From Streptomyces viridochromogenes (lineage in GTDB: Bacteria; Actinomycetota; Actinomycetes; Streptomycetales; Streptomycetaceae), in contig NZ_LGUR01000026.1 in NCBI RefSeq assembly GCF_001270495.1, positions 1-12,000 on the forward strand: DNA of 12,000 nucleotides. The letters run 5' to 3'. A program made the translations under genes and the position numbers. This document shows, in pieces, positions 1 to 6,092 of this stretch. The notes below the pieces were generated by a model. That model did no database searches. It was given only the letters and a program-made list of their open reading frames with translations, and had not been told where the DNA came from. Every line of letters starts with the position of its first letter. Position 1 is the stretch's first letter.

Positions 1-1
1 C

Positions 2-2620
2 ACCCAAACCACCCCCGTCGGCAACCTCCGCCCCCGCCTCACTTCTTTCGTGGGCCGGGAACTCGAACTCGACGCCATCCGTTCCGAATTGCACAGGGCA
101 AGACTGGTCACGCTCACCGGACCGGGCGGCTCTGGAAAGACCCGCCTCGCCGAGGAGGCCGCGACCGGCCTCCCCCAGGCATGGCTCGTCGAGCTCGCCC
201 CGCTCGACCGGCCGGAGGCGGTGCCGGGCGCGGTGGTCAACGCGCTCGGTCTGCGCGAGACCGTGCTCATGACCAACGAGCTGACGGCCCCGCAGGACGA
301 CCCGGTCACCCTGCTGATCGAGTACTGCGCCCCGCGCAGCCAACTCCTGATCCTTGACAACTGCGAACATGTCATCGGCGCCGCCGCCACCCTCGCCGAA
401 ACGCTCCTCACCCACTGCCCGGGCCTCACGATCCTCGCCACCAGCCGTGAACCCCTGGGCGTCCCCGGCGAGTCGGTGCGCGCGGTCGAGCCCCTGCTTC
501 CCGACCAGGCGCACCGCCTCTTCGCGGAGCGAGCGGCGGCGGTCCGCCCCGGCACCGACGCCGCGCTGTGTGACGGGCGCGACCAGGAGGCCGTCGCGGA
601 GATCTGCCGCCGCCTCGACGGACTCCCGCTCGCCATCGAGCTGGCGGCCGCCCGGCTACGACTGCTCACCCCCCGGCAGATCGCCGACCGCCTCGACGAC
701 CGCTTCCGCCTCCTCACCTCCGGAAGCCGTACGGTCCTGCCCCGCCAGCAGACCCTGCGCGCAGTCGTCGACTGGTCCTGGGACCTGCTCGACGAGCAGG
801 AGCGGACGGTGCTGCGCGAGGTCTCCGTCTTCGCGGGCGGCTGGGACCTCGTGGCGGCTGAGGCCGTGTGCACCGGGCCGGTCGCGGACCTCATGGGCGC
901 GCTGGTCGACAAGTCCCTGGTCGTGGCCACCCCGTGCGAACGGGACGGTTCCGACGGCATGCGGTACCGCATGCTGGAGACGATCCACGAATACGCCGTC
1001 GAGCGCGCCGCCGAGCTTCCCGGACCGCGGCTCGCGGCCGAGCGCCGGCACCGCGCGTGGGTGCGCGCACTCGTCGAGGAGGCAGATCCACAGCTGCGCT
1101 CGGCCGGCCAACTCCCCTGGATCTCCCGCCTGGAGACGGAGCTGGACAACATCCGGGTGGCGCTCGACCGCGCCCTCGCGGCAGGCGACGAAGCGGATGC
1201 CGCGTCCATCGCCCTCGCCATGGGCTGGTTCTGGTGGCTGCGCACCTACCGCCACGAGGGCACAGCCTGGATCGACCGGATCCTGTGTCTGGGTGCCACC
1301 TCGGACACCGCCGACCGCGCTCCCGTGGTGGACGGCGCCCCCACCACCTCACACGCCCCCGTGGCGGACGGCGCCGCCCCCACCACCTCGCACACCAACG
1401 CCTCCGGCGACCCGATCGACGCCTTCCTCTCCGCCCCGGAACAGGAGGCCCACCACCCGCTGCACGTCCCGCGGATGCAGCTCCGGCTCCTGCATCTCTT
1501 CCTCAGGTCCGAGACCGAGCCGATCGACACGCTGCTGGACGAGCGGATGCGGTGCTACATGATCCGTGTGCGGAGCTTCTTCGAGCAGGGCGGCCCGCTG
1601 GCCGCGCGGCTGCCGGGGCTCGTCTGGCCGCTGATCGACTTCTTCCTCAGGAGTTCGCGGGAGGTCCAGGGCTCCATGGACGTCGCCATCGCCAACTGCC
1701 GTGTCCACGGCACCGACTGGGAGGTCGGCGTCCTGCTCATGTTCCGGACGCACATGGTCGTCGACTCGTCCGGCGGCACGGACGGCCTCGACGACGAGCT
1801 CGCGGAACTGAGGCTCCTCAGCCGCCGCTGCGGCGACCGTTGGATGCGGGCCCAGGTGTGCAGCGCGGCCGGTGAGACCGCCATGGCGCGCAGCCGCTTC
1901 GAGGAGGCCAGAGGCGAGTACGAGGAGGCGCTGCGCCTCGCCCACGAGGTGGGTGCTCACGCCGAGACGCCGTTCCTCATCACCCGGCTCGCCGAGATCG
2001 CCTACCGCAAGGGCGACCGTACGGCGGCACTGACCGCGCTGGACGAGGCGAGCGCCGCCGCCGACCGCTACGGCGTGCCGGACGCACGGGCGTTCGTCAG
2101 GCTGATGCGGGCCCAGATCGCGCTGGACGACGAGGACACGGCACGCGCGCGTGCGATGTGCGAAGCGGCCCGCGTGGAGACGGGGCACGGCACGCCACCG
2201 CCGCAGTTCATCGTGATGCTGAACGCCATCGACGCCATGGTCGTGACCGCCGAGTCGGGCCCGGAACACGGCCTGCCCCTGCTGGCCGACACATTGCGTG
2301 TGGCCGTGGAGAAGGAGTGTGCCGACGTGATCACCGCGGCCCTCACGGACGCCGCCGCGGACCTGTTGACCCGCCTCGGAGACCACCCGCGCGCGGTCCG
2401 TCTGCTGGCCGCCTCGGAGCGTCGGCGCGGCGGTCATCCACGCCCCTTGCCGGAGCGGGCACACGCCGAGCGGGCCGAGACCGCTGCCCGCGCCGCCCTG
2501 GGCGCCGAACGGTTCACCGCGGAGCGGACGCGGGGCACCGCCCTCACCTACGACGACGTGCTGCACGACCTCGCCGAGGCCGTGCGTGACCTCCACCGCC
2601 CCGTCGAGCAGGAGCCATAG
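2..2620 (+). CDS. AfsR/SARP-like STAND (NB-ARC) ATPase transcriptional regulator, 5' end missing
   Basis: Probable ATP-dependent signalling regulator of the AfsR/SARP or LuxR-ATPase kind. The frame is open from base 2, and the upstream residues TPVGNLRPRLTSFVGRE are the usual junction leading into the ATPase domain of BTAD regulators, so the GTG at 50 is internal and any DNA-binding domain lies outside the window. Counting from that GTG, I see Walker A (GPGGSGKT, 24-31), Walker B (LLILDNCEHV, about 99-108), ATSREPLG (130-137), the GLPLAIELAAARL helix (191-203), WSWDLLDEQE (242-251) and a winged-helix-like end with LVDKSLV (285-291). A helical, TPR-like C-terminal half follows, for example the alanine-rich helices at 610-720. 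A duplicated linker at 424-448 is odd. The gene converges on the sigma-fusion gene with a 24-bp gap that holds only a short GCCGG-C-CCGGC palindrome (2625-2635). The ATPase class is secure; the exact subfamily and target genes are unknown. Confidence 0.85.
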   Translation, partial: TQTTPVGNLRPRLTSFVGRELELDAIRSELHRARLVTLTGPGGSGKTRLAEEAATGLPQAWLVELAPLDRPEAVPGAVVNALGLRETVLMTNELTAPQDDPVTLLIEYCAPRSQLLILDNCEHVIGAAATLAETLLTHCPGLTILATSREPLGVPGESVRAVEPLLPDQAHRLFAERAAAVRPGTDAALCDGRDQEAVAEICRRLDGLPLAIELAAARLRLLTPRQIADRLDDRFRLLTSGSRTVLPRQQTLRAVVDWSWDLLDEQERTVLREVSVFAGGWDLVAAEAVCTGPVADLMGALVDKSLVVATPCERDGSDGMRYRMLETIHEYAVERAAELPGPRLAAERRHRAWVRALVEEADPQLRSAGQLPWISRLETELDNIRVALDRALAAGDEADAASIALAMGWFWWLRTYRHEGTAWIDRILCLGATSDTADRAPVVDGAPTTSHAPVADGAAPTTSHTNASGDPIDAFLSAPEQEAHHPLHVPRMQLRLLHLFLRSETEPIDTLLDERMRCYMIRVRSFFEQGGPLAARLPGLVWPLIDFFLRSSREVQGSMDVAIANCRVHGTDWEVGVLLMFRTHMVVDSSGGTDGLDDELAELRLLSRRCGDRWMRAQVCSAAGETAMARSRFEEARGEYEEALRLAHEVGAHAETPFLITRLAEIAYRKGDRTAALTALDEASAAADRYGVPDARAFVRLMRAQIALDDEDTARARAMCEAARVETGHGTPPPQFIVMLNAIDAMVVTAESGPEHGLPLLADTLRVAVEKECADVITAALTDAAADLLTRLGDHPRAVRLLAASERRRGGHPRPLPERAHAERAETAARAALGAERFTAERTRGTALTYDDVLHDLAEAVRDLHRPVEQEP
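1319..1393 (+). repeat. In-frame imperfect tandem duplication in the linker of the ATPase regulator
   Basis: Two adjacent units encode APVVDGAPTTSH (1319-1354, 36 bp) and APVADGAAPTTSH (1355-1393, 39 bp). They differ by one inserted Ala codon and a few substitutions. The repeat lies between the ATPase/winged-helix part and the C-terminal helical part, in a Pro/Thr/Ala/Asp-rich stretch that is probably disordered. It keeps the frame and does not disrupt a recognisable domain. Confidence 0.8.
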
Positions 2621-2644
2621 GCGTGCCGGCCCGGCTGAACCGCC

Positions 2645-4606
2645 TCACCCGCAGCTGAACTTCGACTCCGCCCAGTCCGCCAGCAGCAGGGTGTCGAAGG
2701 TGCTGTGCGGCTCGACCACCAGCCGGACGGTCTCGCGCCCGGCGAGGTTCACATGGACGGGTACGGCCGGGTCCCCGCCCTTGAGCGCTCCGGACCGCCA
2801 CAGCCGGACGCCGTCGGCGTAGACGGAGAAGGAGAACTGGCCGAGCCCCAGCGTCGAGTCGTCGACGCCGACCAGTGCGTCGTAGGCGGAGCACTCCCGG
2901 TTGAGGTCGATGGTGACGGAGGACCGGCCGTGCACGGTGACGCCGTGCGCGTACCGCTTGTCGCCGATCGACACGCCGTACCGCTGCCACACCCAGCTGC
3001 TGCCACCGAGCCGCATCTCGGGCGCGGTGCCGTCGCCGGTGACGTCGTACGACAACTCGCTCCACTGGTAGACGGCCGGGGCGGGCGGAGGCGGCGGAGT
3101 CGGCTTGGGTGGAGGCTTCGGGGTCGGTGTGGGGGTCGGAGTCGGCGTCGGGGAGGGCGTGGGCGTCGGACGGGGCGAGCGTGTGGGTGTCGGGGTCGGC
3201 GTGGGCGCGGGCTCGGCGGCCGGGACGATCGCCGGCGGTCGCGGAGTGGGCGCCTTCGCAGGCGGTTCCGACGGCTTGGGCGGCGTCGGCCTCGGCGTCT
3301 CCTCGACGATGGGGGAGGGGACGGGAGGCTGCTTGGCGTCCGTCTTGTCGGCCGGTTTCTCGTTGCCGGCCAGCGCGAGCGCGATCGCCGCGACCACGCC
3401 CACGGCGACCACACCGGCCGCGATACCGGCCTTCACCGGCGCGCCCAGCCCTTCGGAGACCGCCGAGCCGCCCCCGGAGCTCGCCCCGCCGGAGGAACCG
3501 CCGCCGGCCGCCGAGGCCGCCCCGGCGGCACCGGCCGCACCCGCCCCGGCACCGCCGGCGATGAGCCCGGCCGCCTTGGCGTACCCGGCGGCGCCGAACC
3601 AGCCGATGACCGCGACCGGCACGACGGCCGGGATCCCACCGGCGACTTCCTGGATCTGGCCCGCGGCCAGCCGGCACTTGGCGCACTCCTCCAGGTGCTT
3701 GCGCAGACCCCGCTCGGCGCGCGTGCGCAGGCTGCCGCGGGCGTAGGCACCGAGCCGGTCGGCGTGCCGGGCGCACTCCTCGTCGCGGGCGAGGCTGGCG
3801 CTGACGTGGGCCTGGAGGTAAGCCTGCTTGAGTCCCTCGCGGGCGCGGCTGGCGAGCACCCGCGTGCCGTTGGCGTCGAGCCCGAAGAGCGTGGCGACCT
3901 CGCTCGGCGACTCGTCCTCGACCTCGGTGTGCCAGAGCACGGCCTGCCAGCGCTCCGGCAACGACCGGAAGGCCCGCATGGCCATGGACTGCTCGGCCTC
4001 GTGCATCGCACGTACGTCGGCGCCCAGGTCCAGTGTGTCGTCGTCGGACACCTCGGAGACCCGCGTGGACTGCGCGGCGAACAGCGCGAAGTCGTCGACG
4101 AGCTGCTCGCGCCGCGCCGACTTCGTCCAGTCCGCCGCGGCCCGCCGGATCGAGGTGAGCAGATACGCGCGTACGGCGTGTTCGGGCCCGGACCCGCCGC
4201 GTACGGCCTGGAGCATGCGGGCGAACACCTCGGCCGTCAGGTCGTCCGCGGTGTGGGCGTCGCGGCAGCAGGTGCGCGCGTACCGGCGCACCGCCTCCGC
4301 GTGGCGCCGGTACAGCTCCTCGTAGGCGGTGTCGTCACCGGAGCGCATCCGCCCGATCAGGTCGGCGTCCGACGACGGCAGCTCGCGGGGCGGCGGCATG
4401 TCGCGCGGCGTCGGCAGCGTGCTGTCCTCGCGCCGGTCGCGCTGTGCCGGGACGCTGCCCTCGGCACGGCTCTCCGCACGGCCCTGTGAGCGGCCCCCCA
4501 TGGGGTCGCCGCCCGGCGGCAGGTCCGCACGTCCGCCCTGACTCGGTACCTGCGGAGTCGCCGAGTCACCGTCACCGCGTGACTCGTCCCACCCGTCAAC
4601 GCTCAT
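2645..4606 (-). CDS. ECF-type sigma factor fused to zinc-finger anti-sigma-like motif, membrane segment(s), Pro/Thr linker and C-terminal NPCBM carbohydrate-binding domain
   Basis: A 653-aa composite regulator. Residues 1-75 are a polar extension. Sigma region 2 spans about 78-160 (DADLIGRMRSGDDTAYEELY; TADDLTAEVFARML) and sigma region 4 about 208-265 (SLPERWQAVLWHTEVEDESPSEVA, then an ASRAREGLKQAY recognition-helix end). A zinc-binding anti-sigma-like motif follows: Cys278, His304, Cys308, Cys311 (H-x3-C-x2-C). Hydrophobic segments lie at about 326-352 and 393-413, with a Gly/Ala/Ser-rich stretch between. A Pro/Thr linker covers 420-510. The C-terminal 140 residues (YQWSELSYDVTGDGT, YAHGVTVHG, YDALVGVDDST, FSVYADGVRLW) read as an NPCBM/NEW2-type beta-sandwich. 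ECF sigmas are usually about 200 aa, so this is three times normal. It starts at ATG with only a weak GGGGG upstream. It is tandem and downstream of the TetR gene. Inference: a membrane-tethered, self-inhibited sigma sensing extracellular glycan. Domain order is clear; mechanism is not. Confidence 0.85.
   Translation of the reverse strand: MSVDGWDESRGDGDSATPQVPSQGGRADLPPGGDPMGGRSQGRAESRAEGSVPAQRDRREDSTLPTPRDMPPPRELPSSDADLIGRMRSGDDTAYEELYRRHAEAVRRYARTCCRDAHTADDLTAEVFARMLQAVRGGSGPEHAVRAYLLTSIRRAAADWTKSARREQLVDDFALFAAQSTRVSEVSDDDTLDLGADVRAMHEAEQSMAMRAFRSLPERWQAVLWHTEVEDESPSEVATLFGLDANGTRVLASRAREGLKQAYLQAHVSASLARDEECARHADRLGAYARGSLRTRAERGLRKHLEECAKCRLAAGQIQEVAGGIPAVVPVAVIGWFGAAGYAKAAGLIAGGAGAGAAGAAGAASAAGGGSSGGASSGGGSAVSEGLGAPVKAGIAAGVVAVGVVAAIALALAGNEKPADKTDAKQPPVPSPIVEETPRPTPPKPSEPPAKAPTPRPPAIVPAAEPAPTPTPTPTRSPRPTPTPSPTPTPTPTPTPKPPPKPTPPPPPAPAVYQWSELSYDVTGDGTAPEMRLGGSSWVWQRYGVSIGDKRYAHGVTVHGRSSVTIDLNRECSAYDALVGVDDSTLGLGQFSFSVYADGVRLWRSGALKGGDPAVPVHVNLAGRETVRLVVEPHSTFDTLLLADWAESKFSCG
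3083..3205 (-). repeat. Low-complexity Thr-Pro/Pro repeat tract in the sigma-fusion gene
   Basis: The stretch encodes residues about 468-508, dominated by alternating Thr-Pro with Arg/Ser interruptions, then a run of prolines ending just before the NPCBM domain. On the plus strand it appears as GTCGGN hexamers with G runs. Such linkers commonly span the cell wall in actinobacterial surface proteins, which fits an external C-terminal domain. Repeats like this vary in length by slippage. Confidence 0.85.
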
Positions 4607-4685
4607 CGCGGAAAGCCCCCGCTGCCAGCTCTACCAGTCCCGGACACCGGGTCAGGGTGCCATATTGGCTTTTGTTCAGGACCTG

Positions 4686-4752
4686 CCCGTACGGACATCC
4701 ACTCGTCCGTGGGGACTTCCCGCAGCGCAGTACTAGCCCTCGTCCGTACAGG
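4686..4752. promoter_or_regulatory. Inverted and direct GTCCGT repeats upstream of the sigma-fusion gene (possible operator)
   Basis: CCCGTACGGAC (4686-4696) and GTCCGTACAGG (4742-4752) are inverted copies matching at 10 of 11 positions. CTCGTCCGT also occurs twice in direct orientation (4702-4710 and 4739-4747). The cluster is 80-146 bp upstream of the sigma-fusion start, a plausible place for a regulator or an autoregulatory sigma site. No factor can be named. Confidence 0.3.
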
Positions 4753-4829
4753 GAAGGCTCAACGGGCTTCCGCCAGGCAGGAGTTGAGAGCCGCGCCCCG
4801 AAGCGCCCGGCACGCTCCACGACGGTGTT

Positions 4830-4860
4830 CGAGGCGAGGGCGGCGCGGCACCCCGCCTCG
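4830..4860 (-). terminator. Stem-loop downstream of the TetR gene
   Basis: CGAGGCG (4830-4836) and CGCCTCG (4854-4860) form a perfect 7-bp stem. Two more G-C pairs beyond an A.C mismatch can extend it. It lies 67 bp past the TetR stop on the coding strand and has no T tract, as is common for Streptomyces terminators. Confidence 0.4.
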
Positions 4861-4896
4861 CGGTCACCCCTTCGAATCACTCACCCTTCGAAGTCA

Positions 4897-4914
4897 CGGC
4901 CCTCACCCGGGCCG
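4897..4914 (-). terminator. Short GC-rich stem-loop just past the TetR stop codon
   Basis: CGGCCC (4897-4902), a 6-nt loop, and GGGCCG (4909-4914) form a perfect 6-bp stem starting 12 bp beyond the TetR stop. There is no T tract. It may act together with the larger stem at 4830-4860. Confidence 0.4.
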
Positions 4915-4926
4915 AATCACGCCGAG

Positions 4927-5709
4927 TCACGCCTGGGGGCGCGACCGCAACCCCTCCAGCAGGATGTCGAGCAACCGCGCCGAGGCCGCCGCCTGCTGCG
5001 CCGCATCGGGCAGCGAGGGCGCCGCCGTCGCGATCACCAGCAGGACGTCCGACACCGACACGTCGGCCCGCAGCTCACCCGCCGCGCGCGCCCGCTCCAC
5101 GAGCTGGCCCACCACGTCGAGCAGCGCCGCCGCCCCGGGGTCGTCCACCGCGTCGACCGTCACCGTCGCCGGCTGATCGGGCACCAACCGCAGCTCACCG
5201 GTACCCGGCTGCATCCGCTGCTGCGGCACCCGGGCCTCGTCGAGTACGGAGCCGTCCTCGGCGACCCCGACCCGCAGCACCTGCGGCGGCAGCAGCCGGC
5301 CCGCGCCCGAGGCCACCGACGTCCGCAGGAAGCGCGAGAGCGCCGACCACGGCTCGTCCTCCTGGCCGAGCGCCGCACGCGCCTGGTCGGTCAGCCGGGA
5401 GGTCTCCTCCTCGGCTATCCGCCGCACCAGGACGTCCTTGCTCGGGAAGCGGCGGTACACCGTCCCGACGCCGACCCGCGCGCGCCGGGCCACGTCCTCC
5501 ATGGGCGCGCCGTATCCCAGCTCGCCGAAGACCTCACGTGCCGCACGCAGCACGTGCTCCAGATTGCGCTGTGCGTCCACGCGCAGCGGCGCCGTACGCG
5601 ATGTGTCCCCGCGTCCGTTTCCCGCAGCCGCGCTGATCGTGCCGCCCGCCGCCCCGCCGCCCGATGCGATGGCAGACGCGGTGGACCAACGAGAATCCTG
5701 AACATGCAT
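4927..5709 (-). CDS. atrA: TetR-family transcriptional regulator, probable AtrA
   Basis: DNA-binding regulator of 260 aa. After a Gly/Ala-rich N-terminal tail (about 1-40) comes a standard TetR helix-turn-helix domain, roughly residues 47-95: QRNLEHVLRAAREVFGELGY, then MEDVARRARVGVGTVYRRFPSKDVLV. The helical remainder is the ligand/dimer domain. I chose the ATG at 5709 because GGGGGA lies 6 nt upstream; an in-frame GTG at 5775 would add 22 residues but runs through a strong dyad that looks like control DNA. The gene diverges from the NDH-2 gene, and its start is preceded by nested inverted repeats, suggesting autoregulation. Established knowledge: S. coelicolor AtrA is a TetR protein activating actII-ORF4 and nagE2, and as I recall its gene (SCO4118) sits beside an NADH dehydrogenase gene. 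The TetR assignment is secure; the name atrA rests on remembered gene order. Confidence 0.9.
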   Translation of the reverse strand: MHVQDSRWSTASAIASGGGAAGGTISAAAGNGRGDTSRTAPLRVDAQRNLEHVLRAAREVFGELGYGAPMEDVARRARVGVGTVYRRFPSKDVLVRRIAEEETSRLTDQARAALGQEDEPWSALSRFLRTSVASGAGRLLPPQVLRVGVAEDGSVLDEARVPQQRMQPGTGELRLVPDQPATVTVDAVDDPGAAALLDVVGQLVERARAAGELRADVSVSDVLLVIATAAPSLPDAAQQAAASARLLDILLEGLRSRPQA

Positions 5710-5724
5710 AAGCGATCCCCCGGT

Positions 5725-5757
5725 AATGACGTCTCCCCCCGGAGACTCCCCGTCATT
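5725..5757 (-). promoter_or_regulatory. Nested dyad just upstream of the TetR start (candidate autoregulatory operator or leader hairpin)
   Basis: Two perfect inverted repeats are nested: AATGAC (5725-5730) with GTCATT (5752-5757), and inside it GTCTCC (5731-5736) with GGAGAC (5741-5746) around CCCC. The outer and inner left arms abut; the right arms are separated by TCCCC. The element ends 15 bp before the ATG, directly upstream of the ribosome-binding site. A weak promoter candidate on the minus strand (TTGTTC at 5777-5782, TGCAAT at 5755-5760, 16-bp spacer) would place it at the transcription start. Confidence 0.45.
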
Positions 5758-5792
5758 GCAAAGCCGGAGCGTCACGGAACAAGCCCGGACAA

Positions 5793-5822
5793 CGGGTCCG
5801 TTTTGTGTGACTCACGGACCCG
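5793..5822. promoter_or_regulatory. Perfect 9-bp inverted repeat in the TetR/NDH-2 divergent region
   Basis: CGGGTCCGT (5793-5801) and ACGGACCCG (5814-5822) are exact inverted copies separated by 12 bp, which contain GTGACTCAC straddling the right edge. The 30-bp size suits a dimeric regulator. It lies 84 bp upstream of the TetR ATG and about 270 bp upstream of NDH-2, so a transcription-factor site is more likely than a terminator. It does not resemble the TGTGAA...TTCACA Rex consensus well. Confidence 0.4.
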
Positions 5823-6092
5823 ATGAGCGCATCCCCCTACACCCCGTCGACACACGAACATAGTTGAGAGGGAGTCAATTCAGAAGGGGGAGGTTCCGCA
5901 CAGAGCCCCCCTCGATCGGAGTACGGGTCGTTTACGCCCGGATTGCGCCACTCGCGATCCCCCGGCGCACACCCATTGACCTGCGGACTTCCCGAGCACT
6001 CCGGCATTTCGGCCAAACCGCTCCGCCGACGGCTTCCGGTCACACAAATGGTCGAGCCTGTGGACAAACGCAAGCGTCGGGTGCGTCATGGG

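Larger units (their letters stand above)
4607..4926. other. Intergenic gap between TetR and sigma-fusion genes (both on the minus strand)
   Basis: This 320-bp stretch has no convincing gene. It holds two stem-loops next to the TetR stop (listed separately), a tandem pair of TTCGAA-centred repeats (4865-4896), repeated GTCCGT/ACGGAC hexamers at 4691-4710 and 4742-4747, and a short CCCGG-aca-CCGGG dyad (4639-4651) about 33 bp upstream of the sigma-fusion ATG. The sigma-fusion promoter should lie here on the minus strand, but I could not assign -35 and -10 boxes with confidence. Confidence 0.6.
5710..6092. other. Divergent control region between TetR and NDH-2 genes
   Basis: This 383-bp region separates divergent genes. 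Besides the nested dyad next to TetR and the 9-bp inverted repeat at 5793-5822, it holds an AGGGGG/CCCCCT dyad (5885-5890 with 5907-5912). A TTGACC at 5976-5981 has no good -10 box at 16-18 bp. I cannot assign the NDH-2 promoter. Reading frames through the region have no protein-like character, so I call no gene. Confidence 0.6.

Noticed and set aside
1349..2596. Long minus-strand open frame (415 codons) inside the ATPase regulator
   Set aside because: Composition is that of an antisense frame in GC-rich DNA, with no domain motifs, and the plus strand clearly encodes Walker A/B and helical repeats.
3083..3205. Plus-strand GTCGGN repeats as a possible non-coding repeat array or CRISPR-like element
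   Set aside because: They are in frame on the minus strand as Thr-Pro codons of a linker, with no spacer structure.
2705..4489. Long plus-strand open frame (594 codons) opposite the sigma fusion
   Set aside because: Arg/Gly-rich shadow of the minus-strand gene, which has clear sigma and NPCBM domains.
4596..4880. 94-codon minus-strand frame in the TetR/sigma-fusion gap
   Set aside because: It overlaps the sigma-fusion start, shows no recognisable domain, and runs across inverted repeats that look like control DNA. A small peptide cannot be fully excluded.
5801..5820. Rex-like redox operator near NDH-2 (TTTTGTGTGACTCACG)
   Set aside because: Only a GTGA-c-TCAC core is symmetric, and the TGTGAA...TTCACA pattern expected for Rex is missing; the 9-bp dyad around it is the better explanation.
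4444..5826. 460-codon plus-strand frame across the gap and the TetR gene
   Set aside because: Arg/Pro/His-rich composition typical of a shadow frame; the minus-strand TetR helix-turn-helix is convincing.
5943..6092. Upstream TTG (5943) start for NDH-2 adding about 50 residues
   Set aside because: The extra residues have no NDH-2 character, and the family normally begins just before the first glycine-rich FAD motif.
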